Source of the DNA: Primorskyibacter sedentarius
Lineage (GTDB): Bacteria; Pseudomonadota; Alphaproteobacteria; Rhodobacterales; Rhodobacteraceae
DNA: 64,000 bases
Reading direction: 5' to 3'
NCBI RefSeq assembly: GCF_004342065.1
Contig: NZ_SLZU01000003.1
Location: 1 to 64,000, forward strand
Shown here: positions 62,500-64,000 of the stretch, one piece after another
Numbering within the stretch: position 1 is the stretch's first letter
How the letters are laid out: each line of letters begins with the position of its first letter
Program-made: the position numbers and the translations under genes
Notes under the pieces: generated by a model
Told to the model about the DNA's origin: nothing
What the model saw: the letters and a program-made list of their open reading frames with translations, nothing else
Databases searched by the model: none

Positions 62500-62790
62500 T
62501 CAGCTGTCCTTTTTGACGGCGGCTGCCAGCTCTTCGTCAAGTAACGAAAGCTCTTTTTCCAACCGGTTGATCTTGTCCAGATTGTCTTGCAGGGCGGCGG
62601 CGTTGCGTGTCCTTGCGGCCTCGTGGTCGCTATTGGCGACACCGTCCCGTTCATCTTTGAGGTCCAGCACCATGATGCCGCTGGCCTTCTGGTTCAGCCG
62701 CAACTGTTCGGTGTTGGCCTGTGCGATGGCCTGCGTTGCTGTCAGGCGGTCTTTCAGTATGTCGTCGATGCTACGGGATTGACCCATCAT
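62500..62790 (-). CDS. Uncharacterised coiled-coil protein (96 aa)
   Basis: MMGQSRSIDDILKDRLTATQAI opens it. The C-terminal half (ALQDNLDKINRLEKELSLLDEELAAAVKKDS) has a heptad pattern typical of a coiled coil. GAGAGGA precedes the ATG pair. It heads the minus-strand run with the WD40-like and 59-aa genes, with no space before the next. It might oligomerise or dock the propeller protein; function unknown. Confidence 0.65.
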   Translation of the reverse strand: MMGQSRSIDDILKDRLTATQAIAQANTEQLRLNQKASGIMVLDLKDERDGVANSDHEAARTRNAAALQDNLDKINRLEKELSLLDEELAAAVKKDS

Positions 62791-62840
62791 CGCGTCCTCT
62801 CATACTCAACACCCGGGTTCCGCAGCGAAAGGCCGAAACC

Positions 62841-63113
62841 ATGACTGACCCTGTTGATCTGCGTTTCTTCGAGGCCCTCAGAAAGGCGTGTGGCCGGCCC
62901 GAAGATGTTGACGACCATCTTTGCAATGCCATCCAGAAAGCACTGAAGTCCGGAGATCCCAGAGACTTCGAAACTGCGCGCAAAGCGCTGGACAAGATGG
63001 ACAATTCTCTCAAGGACGCCTTGCTGCGGCAGGTCCACCACCATATGGCGCGCGACCTGTCGGCGATTTGGGATGCGATGCCGGGTGCGCCGTCTGGTCG
63101 ACGCCCGAATTAG
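62841..63113 (+). CDS. Uncharacterised 90-aa protein
   Basis: MTDPVDLRFFEALRKACGRPE begins a compact, all-helical protein with good amphipathic repeats (AIQKALKSGDPRDFETARKALDKM; LLRQVHHHMARDLSAIWDAM). GAAAGG precedes the ATG. It is divergent from the coiled-coil gene with 50 bases between them. A minus-strand frame (62787-63161) overlaps it entirely; the residue composition favours this plus-strand reading. No family recognised. Confidence 0.62.
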   Translation: MTDPVDLRFFEALRKACGRPEDVDDHLCNAIQKALKSGDPRDFETARKALDKMDNSLKDALLRQVHHHMARDLSAIWDAMPGAPSGRRPN

Positions 63114-63458
63114 GCCTGCATGGTGTTCATAAGCAGACCGAAGCTGATCTCTGACGCGCATTGTCTCCCCTCCCCGGATGCCGATGTTCAGACTGCCGGG
63201 AAGGCTACAGCAGCGACAGGTTGACGCAACGTTTTCACCGCAAAGAGCCGTAGTTTCGAGCGCATTCCGCCGCTTCGGATAAAAAGTGTAAATTTGTGTT
63301 ACGTTTTTGGTGAGGGCGTGTAACAGGCTATTCCACAAGCATTTTTGCTGCAGCGCAGAAGGCTTGTGCGATCGCCTTGGCAAACCGAATCGCCATATTG
63401 ATTCCCGCCCCCGTTTCGTACTGATCTGTCAGAACATCGAAGCCGGAGACGCAGGCCA
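63114..63458. other. Gap with GTTAC-type motifs
   Basis: This 345-base gap holds GTGTAA (63286), GTGTTAC (63296) and GTGTAAC (63318), the same core as the repeats before mimA. On the minus strand GGTGAAAACGTTGC (63224-63237) has GG and GC 10 bases apart, a weak -24/-12 candidate downstream of those motifs. I see no supported gene apart from the disputed minus-strand frame starting at 63161. Confidence 0.4.
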
Positions 63459-64000
63459 ATGGACCAATTTCCCGAAGTTCTGACAGACAAGGAACTGACC
63501 CTTCGGCCTCTGGCACCCGCAGATCTGACCGCGATCACATCGCAGCTGAACGACGAACGGGTGGCCCCATGGCTCGCGGCGGTCTCTCGGCCTTTCGACC
63601 CAAGCGTTTTGCTTGAACACGACCAACATCCCGGGGAACACATCCGGGCCATCGTGCAGAGTGGCGAAGTCCTGGGCGGGCTCTGCATCGGGTCCACGCT
63701 CTGGTACTGGCTGGCACCTGATCACTGGGGACAGGGCCACATGCGGCGCGCGCTGATGCTGGCCCTCTCCGCTCGGTTCCGTCATGCGGCCCCACCACTA
63801 ACCGCCACTTGCCGGGAAACAAACGACGCGTCTCATGCCCTGCTGCTCCGCTTGGGTTTCGCGCAACATCCAGCGCCCCGACGCCTGTTCTTTCATGGCA
63901 CGCAAAGATCCGAACCTTGCCACGATTTCGTGCTGGCCCCGGAACAGTGGCACCTTCTGCACCCACCGATCATCCCTGCAGGTTCGGCAACGCTTCGTCC
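63459..64000 (+). CDS. GNAT acetyltransferase, cut by the window end
   Basis: At least 180 residues from MDQFPEVLTDKELTLRPLAP. LTLRPLAPADLTAITSQLNDERVAPWL is the first strand-helix of the RimJ/RimL type. WLAPDHWGQGHMRRALMLALSARF (about residues 87-110) is the acetyl-CoA loop, and TATCRETNDASHALLLRLGF is the closing signature. The frame is still open at 64000. Target unknown. Confidence 0.82.
   Translation, partial: MDQFPEVLTDKELTLRPLAPADLTAITSQLNDERVAPWLAAVSRPFDPSVLLEHDQHPGEHIRAIVQSGEVLGGLCIGSTLWYWLAPDHWGQGHMRRALMLALSARFRHAAPPLTATCRETNDASHALLLRLGFAQHPAPRRLFFHGTQRSEPCHDFVLAPEQWHLLHPPIIPAGSATLR

Noticed and set aside
63327-63458. Sigma-54 promoter for the GNAT gene at 63459
   Set aside because: The best plus-strand candidate (TTGGCAAACCGAATCGC) has GG and GC 11 bases apart instead of 10.
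1-64000. CRISPR arrays, prophage genes, rRNA operons and replication origins
   Set aside because: I saw no regularly spaced repeats of 25-40 bases, no phage structural or integrase genes, no rRNA sequence and no partition or replication-initiator gene.

Overview
The window is about 62% GC, densely coded, and reads as an alphaproteobacterium of the Rhodobacterales (Roseobacter/Rhodobacter group). The main support is the aa3 oxidase block ctaC-ctaB-small membrane protein-ctaG-ctaE-SURF1-thrC-M16 peptidase, the lysC-ptsP pair, a one-carbon cluster with a stand-alone methyl-THF:cobalamin methyltransferase, an EcfG-type promoter and the use of a second sigma-54 factor. This placement rests on synteny and family recall; no database was searched.

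Positions 1-41500 are mostly chromosomal housekeeping. Left to right they hold: a lipocalin and esterase pair; RlmE and Ppx/GppA; a sulfotransferase; a three-gene one-carbon module (small conserved protein, methylene-THF reductase, methyl-THF:cobalamin methyltransferase); a solo receiver protein behind an EcfG promoter; a glycosyltransferase; DUF1810; a PhyH dioxygenase; Kdo transferase; NUDIX; DUF1178; lysC and ptsP; EcsC; GNAT; flavin reductase; a SulP transporter; mtnP and apt; a 3-oxoacid CoA-transferase; an L,D-transpeptidase; topA and dprA; tldD; the cytochrome oxidase/threonine block; and an FAD oxidoreductase with a second sulfotransferase. An FNR-type box lies between tldD and ctaC.

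A tRNA-Met (CAT) at 41838-41914 is followed 160 bp later by a complete IS5-type insertion sequence. Beyond it lies an accessory region (about 43.5-63 kb) built around a soluble diiron monooxygenase of the propane/acetone (Mim/Prm, group 5) type. Eleven genes run on the minus strand from 58313 to 46639: hydroxylase alpha, reductase, hydroxylase beta, coupling protein, amidohydrolase, DUF59 protein, GroEL-like chaperonin, Zn alcohol dehydrogenase, glyoxalase-like VOC protein, Tat-exported small subunit and GMC flavoprotein. A sigma-54 activator (43655-45655) lies downstream and a short RpoN paralogue (58871-60115) lies directly upstream. Between rpoN and the alpha-subunit gene there is a -24/-12 promoter candidate and three GTTACAC-type repeats spaced 33-34 bp.

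Read together, the operon could take propane to 2-propanol, acetone, acetol, methylglyoxal and lactoylglutathione, with its own chaperone, transcription factor and sigma factor. The last steps are inferred from neighbourhood. To the right is a set of genes I cannot name (a 317-aa helical protein, a 59-aa protein, a WD40-like propeller, a 96-aa coiled coil and a 90-aa protein), then a GNAT gene cut by the window end.
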